Assembly: GCA_949126835.1 (NCBI GenBank)
Contig: OX421492.1
Location: 43,860,998 to 43,924,997 of the forward strand
Origin: Anisus vortex
Lineage: Eukaryota > Mollusca > Gastropoda > Planorbidae
DNA length: 64,000 bases
Direction: 5' to 3'
Within the stretch, counting starts at the first letter, position 1. Each line of letters opens with the position of its first letter. The translations under genes were made by a program, and so were the position numbers. Positions 1 to 11,532 of the stretch are shown piece by piece. The notes under the pieces were generated by a model. The model was not told the DNA's origin. It made no database searches and was given only the letters and a program-made list of their open reading frames with translations.

Positions 1-818
1 TTGTCATGTATCTAGGCTCTACAAGTCTGTAAAAATGGATTACGATTCTTCTACTAAGTTTATTTCTTCATTAGCAAAGTTTCTACAGTCACTCTGTAAT
101 GGATATGTAGAGTTTGATAATGGAGTTCAGGTTATAGGGCACTTATATTTAAGTGTAGACACTGGAAAAACAATAGACTATATCTTAAATGAAAAAGTTT
201 GTAAAACTGATGAAAACAGCGTAACTTTTATAAGCAATAGTTTTCATGCTCAACCTGCAGAAAGACCAAAAGCCCCATCTAAAAAGCCTTTTGAAAAAGA
301 TTCTAAAGTAGAAGATGCAAGTGAAAACCAGACTGTTACCCCAGAGCCAAGAAGTACAAATTTTGGTACATTACCATCTCGTGGTGCTCAGAATTCACCA
401 CATTCTCAAAATTTTAAACGGGCTTTTTCTCCTTCCTCTAAACGTACAAAGGATGGCGCCTCGCCTTCAAAATCAGGAAGAATGTCTCCGAAGCATAAAA
501 AGAATCGAACTGAGTCATCAGATCAAAATCTGTCTTTGCAAGCTTCGAATCCTGCTAGTGAAAACAGCACATCTTCACAGCCTAGTCCAACTGCTGATGG
601 CATTACTGCCCCTGTCTCAGCTCTAGGCACAGAGGCACTGCATTCTTCTTCTCAGTACGCTGATTCATATCAGCAGAATTTTTTCCAGACTGGTGATGAT
701 GAAAACTCTATGGCCGATGAATCTGAAGAAAGGGATATTAAACCATCTATAGACACAGATGTTACATTTATAAAAGAGGAGTTTGCTCCTTCTAGTTGTT
801 CACAATCAAGCAATCAAA
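1..818 (+). CDS. Constant exon A of a lola-like zinc-finger gene (5' partial)
   Basis: The reading frame is open from the window edge; the first Met is at 35, but eleven in-frame codons lie before it, so the true start is probably upstream. Counting from that Met, residues 8-70 form a compact region I do not recognise (not a visible BTB or zinc finger). Residues 75-200 are rich in Ser and Pro, with a basic, NLS-like stretch and several SP sites at about 128-158 (KRAFSPSSKRTK, SPKHKKNR). Residues 219-250 are acidic and contain FIKEE, a SUMO-consensus match. The exon ends at a good donor, A|GTAAGTATT, leaving one base of the next codon (phase 1). Inferred role: the shared N-terminal and linker part of a transcription factor whose DNA-binding tails are encoded by the downstream exon array. 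A BTB domain would have to lie upstream and is not seen. Confidence 0.8.
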
Positions 819-944
819 GTAAGTATTAGCATATTTGCTCATATTTTTTGATGTATTTATGTTGCTTTAATAACGCTGTAAAGTTTATATGCGAATTTGT
901 AGTACAAAATTATTTTTCTGATACATTTCTTCTCTATTTTTCAG

Positions 945-1142
945 ATCGTGATAGAAATCATGGTGAAGATTCATCTGCCTATTATTCAAATCAGTCATTT
1001 CCAACAACAAATTTTGCTAGCCCAACAGGCTTTGGGGGAACAGTTAGGTCTAATTTTAGTTCAGCTGCAGAAAGATCTTCATTATATACATCGGGTCCAG
1101 GTTCATCTCATCTAGAAGCAGACAATTCAGGAGATCCATCAG
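945..1142 (+). CDS. Constant exon B, last common exon before the alternative tails
   Basis: The acceptor is a strong pyrimidine tract ending in tttttcag. The exon opens in phase 1 and completes the codon left by exon A (A+AT, Asn), so the join is in frame. It encodes about 66 residues rich in Ser, Gly, Asn and Asp (starting DRDRNHGEDSS, ending NSGDPS), with no recognised domain. Two donors compete at the end. CAG|GTTGGT at 1142/1143 leaves phase 1, which matches every downstream zinc-finger exon. TTG|GTAAAT, 4 bp later, would leave phase 2 and shift the frame. Unspliced, the frame stops two codons later at 1148-1150. I therefore place the exon end at 1142. It is the likely branch point from which all tails are chosen. 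Confidence 0.82.
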
Positions 1143-1982
1143 GTTGGTAAATTGTTTTAGTTTATTATCTTTCTGTTACATAAGAAGTTAGTTGAAAAGC
1201 TGCCCATACAAGTTACTTTTTTTCAAATTAAAATAGTTATCATACTTGAACACACAGTTGAAAATACTTGTCACAAAAGTTGAAGCAATATTTTTTTAGG
1301 AATAAGAGATACATTTTTATTTAATCTTAATAATATCTTAATGATCATTTGTAACAGATATGAGATTTCCCTCTGTAATTGCAGTTCACTTTTTTGTCAC
1401 AATTTTTCAGGCGATTTAGGTGCTAACATTCCTCAATTTCCTTTTATAATTACTTCGTGCTAAACCATTAGTATCTAAATATCAGTTTATATTTTGTCAA
1501 GTAGGCTGTTTTAATCTGAAGTTTTACAGACAAGATAAAGATTTAGTAATAAGTAGCCCTAAATTAACTGAAGTAAGTTAAGCTTTAAAGTTAAGGTAAC
1601 TTAGGCCATCAACTTAACTCTTTGACTGCCAGGGCTTTTTTCATGGTTTTACCAAGCCTTTTTACAGATAGTAGAAGAAAATAGGACCTTAATGTTTAAA
1701 TGTAAATCTTGGAACAAATATTTATAAACCTTGAGCAAAATGAATGTAGTTTATGATTAAAGTACTTAAAAATATATTTATTGATCTATATGAAATATTT
1801 TATAGTGGTCAACAACTAAGAAAAAATTGTTTATAAAAAACTAATTTTTTAGGTTTCCAATAAAAGTTTTTTTTTTATAAAACTTATCAACAAATTGACA
1901 AAATATATTAAACCTCGATAGTAAATTTAATAAATAATATAATAACACTTTCAAATTTGAACAAAATTGATTAATAAATATA

Positions 1983-2157
1983 AAAGTTACACAATATTTT
2001 ACCAAAGATATGCCATCACAAAATAATGGTAGCAAAGTTGAAATAGAGAAAAAATCTCCTCATATTCTCAAAAAAAGTTACACAATATTTAACCAAAGAT
2101 ATGCCATCACAAAATAATGGTAGCTAGCTTGAAATAGAGAAAAATCTCATATTCTCT
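1983..2157. repeat. Two-copy tandem duplication, about 90 bp
   Basis: Two near-identical blocks lie head to tail. Each contains gttacacaatatt, accaaagatatgccatca and aaaataatggtagc, and ends near catattctc. They differ by small indels and a few substitutions. There is no coding content. Confidence 0.8.
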
Positions 2158-2325
2158 AAAAGTGGCCTAATGTTAAAAATATACATGAAGTGTAATACAT
2201 CAAAAGAAATTAAATTGAATGTAGTGTATGATAAATGTATGAAAAAACTATATAAAAAAATTGGTTCCAAATTTGCCATCTTTGGAAGTGGGCCACGCCC
2301 CCTTTTTGGATGCTCCTATTACATC

Positions 2326-3971
2326 CAGGGGTGCCTTTTTTCCGGATTATCCCGGAAATCCGGATTTGCGAGGCTAAATATTTTTCGGCTCCGGATTCGC
2401 GAGATTCAATTTACTTTGATTCCAGATTCGTGGGTTAACCCAAAAAAAAAAATCTACGGGTCCGAAATCGCGATACGAAACCCGCTCCGGTGAGAATCGG
2501 ATCCGCTATAGATAGACTTAATAGACCTGGTAGGCATACTGTAAACCATACCTAGATAGGCCTACAGTATTAGCCTATAAGCTTAGTTTAGTGAAATGTC
2601 ACGCTATACGGTTGGATTTTTTAAAATGATTGGAAAATAAGGTAGGCTACCTAAATTTTCTAGCCGCTTAGATTTCTATCGTCATATCGGTAATTGGTAA
2701 TTCCCGACTCGGCGATTGTTAGTAGCCTATATTAGGCTAGGCCTAACTATAATAAGCTTGTACCGTAATATGAAAGGTTACTGTCAATTCAATGGAAAGA
2801 TTAAAACTGCTTTTTTTTCCTCCATTAAAAATGTGTTTTTTATCAGTCTGTTTAAATGAAGGCGACGAAATATGAATAGGCCTACATTAATCTATTGGAG
2901 CGATGTCACAGTTAGGTCTACTGTTTAAATATAGGGCCTACTAATAATATCCTATTACTATATACTATATACGTTGCAGTCATACAAAGGCTATTTATTA
3001 GGCCTAATGAATGGAGTAAAACAGTCGGTGTAGTGTTTAGAACTAGGTACTAGGCCTAGTTCTATCAGTCACTTATGCTGGTGCATATTTTTTCTAACAA
3101 TATCGGACATAACAAGAAAATCATAAAATAATGTTGATTTAAATTAATTTCAAAACGAAGTTTTAAATTAATTAATAGTGCGGCGCATTCGCGAATTTCC
3201 TCATTTTCATAACAAAATAAAAATACGTCATATCACTGAACTATATAGGCTACCGTAAAAAAATGTGTATTAATCCTTCAGTTTTTATTTTTTCCCTCTT
3301 TTCAGTTATTAGGTATTTGAGGTTACAGACTAGATTCAATAGTTTACTAGTTAACATGTTATTCTAAATAAACTAAAGTATCATATGCCTAAGAGTTAAA
3401 GTCACTAGGATTAGGATACAATATTTTAATTACATTTATTGGTAACTGACCTAGAATATACAGAGCAAAGTAAATGGGGAATAAATTTAAGAAACACATA
3501 ATTATATTTTTAAAGTAGGCTAGCCTAACTTGAAAAAAACAAAAGGGTTATGATAAGATCAATAAGAATGATGTTATTAAATTGTTAAAATAACACATCT
3601 TTGTATGTTTAACTATGATTTTAGATTTGTCCAGTTTTTTTTTTAAAGATTATTCAAGCCATTTATCAATAATCAAAGTAAGCTTAGGCCTTACAATAAC
3701 ACAATCACATAAAACATTTTAAAGAGATAATTTTCCTATCATAATATGCAGAAACATATTGTTAAAAAAACAACAATGCTTATTGGTGTAGCCTATATTA
3801 TATTAAATTATATATATATATCGGTATATAAAATATGGTAAAAATAATATAAATTTTAGGAGTTGCGATAAATTTTAGGGTTTGTAAAATTTTGGAAAGT
3901 AGGTTTCAGGATTCAAGAAATTTTAAGAAAAGGATTTCAGGGTTCACTGCTTCAAGTGAGTGGCACCCCTG
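2326..3971. mobile_element. hAT-like non-autonomous transposon with 8-bp target duplication
   Basis: The ends are 10-bp inverted repeats, caggggtgcc at 2326 and ggcacccctg ending at 3971. They are flanked by a perfect 8-bp direct repeat, attacatc, at 2318-2325 and 3972-3979. An 8-bp duplication with CAGGGGTGCC termini is typical of the hAT superfamily. The 1646-bp interior has no transposase frame, so a hAT transposase must have acted in trans. Both ends carry TCCGG- or CAGGG-rich subterminal sequence. Confidence 0.85.
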
Positions 3972-6238
3972 ATTACATCATTTATTTTGCTTTATTCCGA
4001 AATATAATTGCTCTCTTGTTCTGTGGAGTTTTCTTTGTTAGAAGTTTACAAAATAGGGCATCATCTGATTGTAATGAATAAATTAGTTCTAGAGCTTTAA
4101 TAGCAGTAATTATCTTAGTTGGACATGGTCCCGGACCGCTTGGCCCCCTAACAGAAATAATTGAACCCAAATATCAATCAAATGTAAAAAATTTACACAA
4201 CAAATTTAAACAAATTGCATTAAGAACATTGGAAATTGCAAAGTAAAATGACATCTGTCTCGGCTCGTGGGACAAAAAGAAAAATTAAAAAGCCTAATGT
4301 ACCGGCCAATGGGAGTTAAAGAGTTACGGTAATATTAAACGTTTAATTTGTCATTTGTGTAGGCATAGACAATAATATACATACTCAAAAGTCAATTTAG
4401 TTGAATAGTCAAAAATAAAATAAAATATTAAATTTTATGCTATGAGTATCAATAATGATTATAATGTATTTGAAACCAGTTATAAACAAATATTTGAGTT
4501 CTTGTGTTTTCTAATTTAATGATTAATAATAGATTTAGGCAATTGTTTAATATTCAAATCTTTATTTCTAATCTACACATTTACCATCCTGTGTTAACAA
4601 TGCAAGTAAGACTGTTAATACTTAGCTGTTAATATTTCAGGAACTAGAGAGCAGGTAATTTTTCGCTCTTAAAAAATATACTTTTACTAGTAAATATTGA
4701 TACAAGAAATGTTTTTCAGCCAAATTAGAATTTTCAGAAAGTAATAAATGCAAATCATAATACATACTTAACCCTTCTTGCCACAACCTACTTTTTTGCT
4801 ATGCATACCATTACCGGTTATAATTTTACTAATTACTCCCCACTGCCCAGACTTTATTTTTCTTAATGGCTGAAACATCAATAGGGTTCCGGAATAAAAT
4901 GTGTACTTCTTTGTTTGTAAAAAGTGATAATAACATGTAGAAAGTAAATTATTTTAAACTTAATAACTTAAAGAGTAAACTTTGAGAATGAACATGTAGC
5001 AAAAACAATAAAGGTATTTCTTATAAATCCTTTATATATGCATTAGACTTCAGAAAATTTTGCCTTTTGTCACCCACAAAAAAGCATATAATTTGAAATT
5101 CTGGTCTTCAAATGTTTTCTTATAATTAGACGTACAAAAAATATCACTAAAAAACAAAATATTGTATTGATAATATTTTGTCAAGAGTTATAACCAACAA
5201 TTACATAACAAATACATTGACTAAATATATAATGAAATATAAATGAAGAAAAAAAAATAAAGTTATCATGTATAGTTGTTTATATTCATTAGGTGTATTA
5301 AATAAGAATTTACTAGAGCTAAAGAGTGGAATGACAAAAAATATATTAAAATGAATAAAGATCCCTTTTATTTTTGAGGTAAAGGTTGGGGGGGGGAGAG
5401 TATGTGTCTGAAAATTTGATATAATATCATTAGTAGGGGCGAAGCCACAATTGAGGCTAAGGAGGGCTTAGACATTCACCCCTCTCCTGAAATTTGTTGA
5501 AAAATAACTTTTTTTCAACAGGTCTTTTTAAAGATGCACTAAATTTGCACAAAATTTGATAATTGTTTGTCACGCAAAAGTTCAGCCCACCCTGAAAAAA
5601 ATTTCTGGTCATTAGTGTAAACTTCATTAGCCAAGTTTTAGCTTCATAGGTTGATGGAAAGTAAGCCTTTTCAAAGTTTGTTCAGTCACCAAAAACATAC
5701 AATAGCAAAGTTAATATAAAGGGTCTTCCTCTTGATTTTGCATCCTGTGCTCCAGGTGTGGCCTAACTATCTCCACCTTTTTTTTGTAAATTGCCTTCTC
5801 CATTTTGACTTTCCTGCTGTTGTATTTGTAATTTTCTCAATCCATTTATTGTCCTTTAATCTTCATAGGCAGCCTTCTATAAAAGTTTAGAATTATTTTT
5901 TTGCCATCCTTTGTTGACTTACAACATAAAAACACTGGTCTTGCTTTTGTACTTTTGTATAGGGTCCCTCTATCTTATTGACTATATTTCCTAGATATTT
6001 AAAGTTGTCTACTTCCAGTTGTCTACTCTTACCACCACTCGATCATTACTATTTTAGTTTATTCCATTGGATTTGTTTTTGTTAACATAAAGTTTTGAAC
6101 TGTTGTGAAAAGGAAAAGAGCATTTTGTTTTTTTCTCTCATTTGGATAGGTATGTCAACTTGCCAAGTCAAAATCTTCAACTTGTTTAAAAAGAGTACAT
6201 TCATTTTTCTATTATCTGGCCCTGTCTTATTACTAGGG

Positions 6239-6882
6239 CAGACATGCCTACCGTTCCGCTTTTGGCGTATTTGTTCCGCTTTTTTATAAAAAAAAAACAC
6301 TTTGTTCCGCCGTTCCGCTTTTTACTAGTTTTGTTACGCCAAACTGTAAAGTTTGGGTTCTTCATGTGTTGAAATATAGTCCGTGTCTAGGTTGATAAAA
6401 CAACGGCAAAAATAATGTCACAATGCTATAATTATCATTACTTGGTGTTTTCTGGGTTTATTAAAAGAGATATTCTGGGCTTTTATGACGTTTTTTTTTC
6501 TCGGATATACGTTCCTTTCCTTTACTGTATTGCTAAGATTGTGAATATATCTAAACGTCCTGCCTCAGAAAGTTTAAATATGACTTTTTCAAACTTCAAA
6601 AAAAACAAATTCAGTGTTATAGGAAGGAATATTCATAGGAGTTTATTCAAGCAAAGAAAAACATGTGAATTTAATGTTTTTTTGTAGGCCTACTAATCTA
6701 GATCTAGATCCATTGCGAATTGTCTGTAAAACGTAGGCCTATATCTACATTCTAAATAGCTAATGGTTTTTTTTGTTGTTATAAAAGATTGTTAGATAAA
6801 GAGTGTTCCGCTTTTTTGTTGAAAAATCCTCTTTTTCATCAAGATTGTTCCTCTTTTTAGTTCTTAGGGGTAGGCATGTCTG
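6239..6882. mobile_element. Inverted-repeat element, CAGACATGCC family, copy 1
   Basis: Left end cagacatgcctacc and the inverted right end gtaggcatgtctg form a TIR of about 14 bp. Flanks ctaggg (6233-6238) and ctagcg (6883-6888) match at 5 of 6 positions and suggest a 6-bp target duplication. The interior has repeated gttccgctttttt motifs at both ends and no transposase. The same ends occur at 7308-8514, so this is a family. The superfamily is not assigned. Confidence 0.7.
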
Positions 6883-7307
6883 CTAGCGGAAAGAAATGGT
6901 CAATGTACACTCAATCTCAAATTCCTGTGTTTTATTTTCCTTGAATGAATAATTGGGTATCCATATTTTAATAAATGTTTTAACCACTAACTTCCCGTTT
7001 CGCCCGCTACTATGTCCCATGTCGCTCGCTATATAGTAAAAAAAAAAAAAGATATTTGGACCATAAAAATTTGGATTACAATAATTAGCAACAAATACAT
7101 GGCTCTAGAAAAGTTTTACTTCCTGTTTTTTTTTACTGAAACAAAATTAACAGACATTTACTATTTCTTTCGATGTTTTAATATATTAGTACTTGTAAAC
7201 CGATATATAGACCTAATTTAGCTCTGATAAATAATTAAAGAACTAAAAGGGATATATTAAGGATATATTGAATTGGTGATTAAAACAGTGTAAATGCAGG
7301 AATAATA

Positions 7308-8514
7308 CAGACATGCCCACCGTTCCGGATTTTCCGGAACCGTTCCGTAAAATGGCCAAAAATTACCCCCCATTCCGCAATTCCGCATCAGACCAGTTTG
7401 TTCCGCAAAATCGATGTCTCCGAAAATGCCGACATTTTAATTAGGAAAGTAATAACGCGAAATAAACAAAAGGCGTTTGCCAACTTTTGTTTTCTTCATG
7501 TCACTTCCGTTTTAATGTAAACTATTTCCTATTTATTTTTGGTCGAGAGTGCATAAGCGCTAGGCGCCTCTAGGACTTCGCGGCACTGCCGACTACTTGT
7601 CAAATAATTTTAGGGACACTAAAACTAAACTAATCATTGCTAGCCAAAACAAAATGTTACCTTCTAGTAACCTAATAAAAGTAGTTGCTAAATTAAAATT
7701 CAAAATAAAGTAAAGTATATTTTCCCTACTGCTTTAACTTTAAATTGGTAGGCTAAAACTGATGTTGGTGTAATAAAATTAGAACAGACATAGTGATACC
7801 GGTACTAGTGTAAGTGCCTAGTACATTTAGCTAGGCCTATTCAAGCCTATTATAATAAATTTGCTTAGGCGTAAAGTGGCATAGACCTTTAGACTTAGTC
7901 CTAGGCCTAGGCTTATGAATTTACTTTTTTTAGTTAGTTTTTTACCAATATCAAGCATTTATGATTTAAGTTGATACTCAATTAGGCTACATTGTCATTG
8001 ACCTTAGTTTAGTCATTAGTTAAGAATATAGATAGGCCCTAGCTAGGTAGACATATTGATTAATTTGAATTTAGCCACTTTCTGAGTTTTTGTCCTAGCT
8101 AGGCCTTAGACTTAGTAGATTGAAAGGTTTATTAAAAAAAAACACAGCATTGTTATTATTGAGTAATAGCTTTAAATCATATAGCTACATAAAAAGCCAC
8201 TGTTTTTCCTTTTAATTATTTAATAGTTTTATAACCTTAGTTAAACTACTTAAACATAGATAAATGTAATCCCTCCCCCCTCCACAATAATTTTCTTTTC
8301 ATAAACTCTATATTGACTTAGATTGTATTCTAGATCTTATATATATTTAATATATACAGTGTTGACACTGTAAATGAGACTATTTTTATTACGTATTTTA
8401 ACAATATTATTTAGCGTACATATTAGCCCGAAAAAGCTTCCTCCGCGCTTATGTTCCTCATTTTGGTCACATGTTCCTCATTTTTACCTTGGGTGTTCCT
8501 TGTAGGCATGTCTG
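7308..8514. mobile_element. Inverted-repeat element, CAGACATGCC family, copy 2
   Basis: It begins cagacatgcccaccgttccg and ends gtaggcatgtctg. The flanks are a perfect 6-bp repeat, ataata, at 7302-7307 and 8515-8520. The first 20 bp closely match copy 1 at 6239. The 1207-bp interior has no clear transposase frame. It contains subterminal gttcctcattttt and gttccg motifs like those of copy 1. Confidence 0.75.
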
Positions 8515-8890
8515 ATAATAGTTTATAGGCCTAAATAAAGTCTTGATACAAAAAAATCACTAGGGCTTGTCGCACCCCTAATTATTAAACTAATTTTTGT
8601 TAAGAAAAAAGTGCAACCTATATGCAAGTATCTTCGGTCAATCTATAATGACTGACCAAGTGGTAAAAGTTAAGTGTTAACTTGTTACATCTTAGAACAA
8701 AGATATTTAAATTAAAAAAAAAAAGAATGCTTAGCTTGTACAATAGGTAGGAAAATATGTTGTTTTTTGTATGGGCAGCTTGAAATATTAAAAAAAAATT
8801 TTTAGAACAGGTCTTTACAAGATTGTATAATTATTAAAATTTAAATAATATTAAAGATAACTTTTGAACTGATTTAATATTGTGCTATTA

Positions 8891-8940
8891 AACTCAGTCC
8901 AACCTGCTAAATTGCAGGTAAGTTTGTGTTGGTCTGAGTT
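8891..8940 (+). promoter_or_regulatory. Hairpin containing a possible recursive splice site
   Basis: aactcagtccaac (8891-8903) pairs with gttggtctgagtt (8928-8940) at 12 of 13 positions. Inside it cctgc (8903-8907) pairs with gcagg (8914-8918). The loop side carries ttgCAG|GTAAGT with the junction at 8917/8918. This is a perfect donor fused to an acceptor-like CAG, the arrangement of a zero-length recursive splice site. The pyrimidine tract upstream is weak. No open exon ends here in any frame. Confidence 0.4.
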
Positions 8941-8944
8941 ATTG

Positions 8945-9063
8945 TGAACAGGAAGGATAGATTTACTTTGCTTGTAATTTATTTCTAATTCATTGAAATG
9001 TCAATACATTTTAAAACTTTTTCATGAAATAAAAATGATATGAAAATATATCCTTCCTGTTCA
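8945..9063. repeat. Inverted repeat B, about 119 bp, perfect 15-bp arms
   Basis: Arms tgaacaggaaggata (8945-8959) and tatccttcctgttca (9049-9063) are exact reverse complements. They extend by about four more pairs after a one-base bulge. The spacer is AT-rich and non-coding. Confidence 0.8.
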
Positions 9064-9269
9064 GCAATTGTTGCAGGGGAGAAAGCTGATCTACCTTTTT
9101 TTTTCCTATTGTTTTAATTTTTTGTTTATTTAAAGGAAAGAAAAATTTAAGTGAGCTGTAAAACTATGTAAATGATTAGCTTTCACCTCCTAAGCCTTTT
9201 CTCTTTGATGAATAAGTATTTTAACATACATGTAGTTATGATAGTATTTATATATACATTATATTTATA

Positions 9270-9389
9270 AAAACAAAGGTGAATTCAATAATATTCTAAA
9301 TTGAACACAATTTACACTATTGTTCAAAACGACAAAATAAAACTGGAAAAAAATTGTCTAAAATATATTATTATTTTCACCTTTGTTTT
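9270..9389. repeat. Inverted repeat C, about 120 bp, perfect 14-bp arms
   Basis: Arms aaaacaaaggtgaa (9270-9283) and ttcacctttgtttt (9376-9389) pair exactly. After a 3-base bulge the pairing continues imperfectly into the AT-rich interior. No coding frame is present. Confidence 0.8.
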
Positions 9390-9450
9390 AAAATTGTTTA
9401 TTTTTAAATTGTTGTTGGAGAGGGCCTGGGCTGGCAGGTGGTAAACTCAG

Positions 9451-9577
9451 AAGTTCACATGGTTCCCAAATAATTGTTTTATTTTGGCCTTCTAACAATT
9501 TGAGGTTGACAAGAGAATCTGAAATGTATAAGCAGGAGACTTTTGCTTTGAATGAAACATTGTAACCATGCGAACTT
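9451..9577. repeat. Inverted repeat D, about 127 bp, 13 of 14 bp arms
   Basis: Arms aagttcacatggtt (9451-9464) and aaccatgcgaactt (9564-9577) pair with one mismatch. The size is close to that of inverted repeats B and C just upstream. Confidence 0.7.
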
Positions 9578-10299
9578 TTAAGGATCCTCCTGTTTTTTCT
9601 AATTTAAATTTTGGCTGAAAGCACAAGGGGGAAAAGCTTCTAATTATATCACAGACTCTTGTCAAGCTTACAAATTGTTATGAATAAGAGAAAAATTAAT
9701 TGTCAAATTTAAGCAGGCATTTCTTTATAGACTTGACTTCAATACATTCTTTAAACTTCAGTTGGCAGTTGGCAGACACTTTTCACAAGCTGACTTGAAT
9801 TTCTTATAATTAGTTGGAATAAATATAGTGCTAAATTTAACATTTTAGTAAACCGCTAACACGTTTCTTTAATGTTTCTACTTGAGATAAATATATACTA
9901 AAGATTTTTATATGCTAAGTGAAGAACTACAGATCTAATAAATGAAACAAGGAAAATGTGCTGCTTCTTTCGATCATTTAGATTATAAGACCTGGTTATA
10001 AATTCCAGGCTACCGCCGACTTGTCTTTAAAAGTTTCCTTTAATTAGTTCTATTTCAAACTAGACTGTTTTTTATTCTGCATAATATATACATTATTATT
10101 TAGTATGCGAACTCATTGGAGACTTTTACTTTGACAAATTCTTTGGTTCATGTTAAACATGTGGATTGTAACTGTGTGTATTGTATTGTATCTGTTGCAT
10201 GTGCTTTGCCTGAATTTACCATCACCATTCCTGCTGGATGTACTGATGCTGCGGGGTTTATTATTTTGTAATTCTTGTTCATTATTTTTTACTTTTCAG

Positions 10300-10643
10300 C
10301 TTTTCTTGATGAACAAAATTTGAAACAAATTTTAGCCTTTAATACAGATGTGCAGAATTCTAGTCTGTTGGTTACAAGCCATTCTGACTATGTTGGTATT
10401 TCCGCCAACAAAACATTTTCATGTCATTTATGTGGGAAAAACTTTCGTGTAAAACACCAATATGTTGGGCACTTGAATACGCATATGAATAGAAAACCAT
10501 TTAGCTGTGAATTTTGTGATAAAGCTTTTGCATATGCCACTAATTTAAGTAGGCATAGAAGAACTTGTGAAAATAATCCTCATAATTCCTACATACTCTC
10601 ATCTCGCATCACTGTAGAATTTCCAGATGCTGAAAGTCATTGA
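10300..10643 (+). CDS. Alternative zinc-finger exon 1 (cluster I)
   Basis: First member of the exon menu. Acceptor ttacttttcag at 10299; the exon enters in phase 1 (G+CT, Ala) and encodes 113 residues to its own TGA. A variable segment of about 40 residues precedes two fingers. Finger 1 is C2H2 (CHLC ... GHLNTH), and finger 2 is C2HC (CEFC ... RHRRTC) with Tyr at helix -1, Asn at +3 and Arg at +6. The linker HMNRKPF resembles the usual HTGEKPF. Only 90 bp separate the stop from the next acceptor, with no AATAAA between. Inferred role: DNA-binding tail of one protein isoform. Confidence 0.88.
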
Positions 10644-10733
10644 TCATGGAGCTGTCATAAATTTAAATACCTTGTGCTTTGCCTGCCAGCCCAACCATGA
10701 AATATTACTAAAAGTTTTCCATCCATTTCCCAG

Positions 10734-10987
10734 AATGGTCTCAACTTGTGCTGCAACACAGACAAGAGTTATCGTATCCAGCAAGTAATCTAATCTGCAA
10801 CCTTAACTTGTGTTCTTTTTGTGGCAAAAAGTTTCACAATAGATCTGATTGTTTGGGCCACGTCAACAGTGTTCATTTAAATTCTAAACCGTTTATTTGC
10901 AAGTATTGCACCATGAGCTATCCATATAAACAAAGTCTTAACCGACATCTTCTATGTTGCAAAAAGCATCATCTTGGAACAAACTAG
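10734..10987 (+). CDS. Alternative zinc-finger exon 2 (cluster I)
   Basis: Acceptor catttcccag at 10733, phase 1 (G+AA, Glu), 83 residues, TAG stop. Finger 1 is C2H2 (CSFC ... GHVNSVH). Finger 2 starts CKYC and ends RHLLCC, a C2HC finger with two possible last cysteines. The linker is HLNSKPF. No Met lies near the exon start, as expected for an internal-to-terminal splice product. Helix residues of finger 2 are Tyr -1, Gln +2, Ser +3, Arg +6. Confidence 0.87.
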
Positions 10988-11078
10988 TAGTTTAGACACA
11001 TAATGGCATATTTTCTCTAAAATGCTAAAATTGCTCTTTAGTCTGTGGAAAGATAATAGTCATTTTATTTTCTCCTAG

Positions 11079-11284
11079 GTTTGTGGAAAAGTAACAAAGT
11101 AACAGAGTTTCACAAGAAATATCGGTGCACTTATTGTCCAAAATGCTTTGTCAACAAATCAGATATGTTCGGCCATATCAATAGTCAGCATCTAGGAGTT
11201 AAAGCATTTACATGTTCTCATTGCTGTAAATGTTTTTCCTATTTACAAAATTTAAAAAGACATCAAAGAATGTGTAAGCATTAG
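11079..11284 (+). CDS. Alternative zinc-finger exon 3 (cluster I)
   Basis: Acceptor ttttctcctag at 11078, phase 1 (G+GT, Gly). It is one of the shortest tails (67 residues) and is almost wholly fingers. Finger 1 is CTYC ... GHINSQH, and finger 2 is CSHC ... RHQRMC (C2HC), ending CKH-stop two residues later. The linker has KAF where sister exons have KPF. A canonical AATAAA lies 163 bp past the stop (11447), so it could have its own poly(A) site. Confidence 0.88.
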
Positions 11285-11532
11285 CACTTGTTTGTTTAAT
11301 GCTTTTATTTTCCATCACATTAGAGTGCTTTTCTCAGCAAAGGAATGTGTTTTTGAATATTAGCCAGGCTTGATAGGATTTTAAACTGCAAGGAGGGTTA
11401 AACATTAATGAAGTTTGCCTATTTACTAAGCATATCTGTATTTTACAATAAACTTTTCATCACCATGAAGGATGTGTAATCTTGAATCAACTTCGTGTTA
11501 GATTACTTACTTAAGTAAATTATTGATTTCAG

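Larger units (their letters stand above)
1143..10299 (+). other. Long intron between the constant exons and the exon array
   Basis: This 9.2-kb stretch contains no zinc-finger motif and no convincing coding frame on either strand. It holds a tandem duplication, one hAT-like element, two related inverted-repeat elements and a cluster of inverted repeats (separate entries). The remainder is AT-rich sequence with homopolymer runs. The words taggccta and close variants recur at 2.5-3.1 kb and 7.8-8.1 kb. Confidence 0.7.

Noticed and set aside
1..818. BTB domain in the constant exon
   Set aside because: I could not recognise BTB motifs in this sequence. A BTB domain is expected only by analogy with lola and would be upstream of the window.
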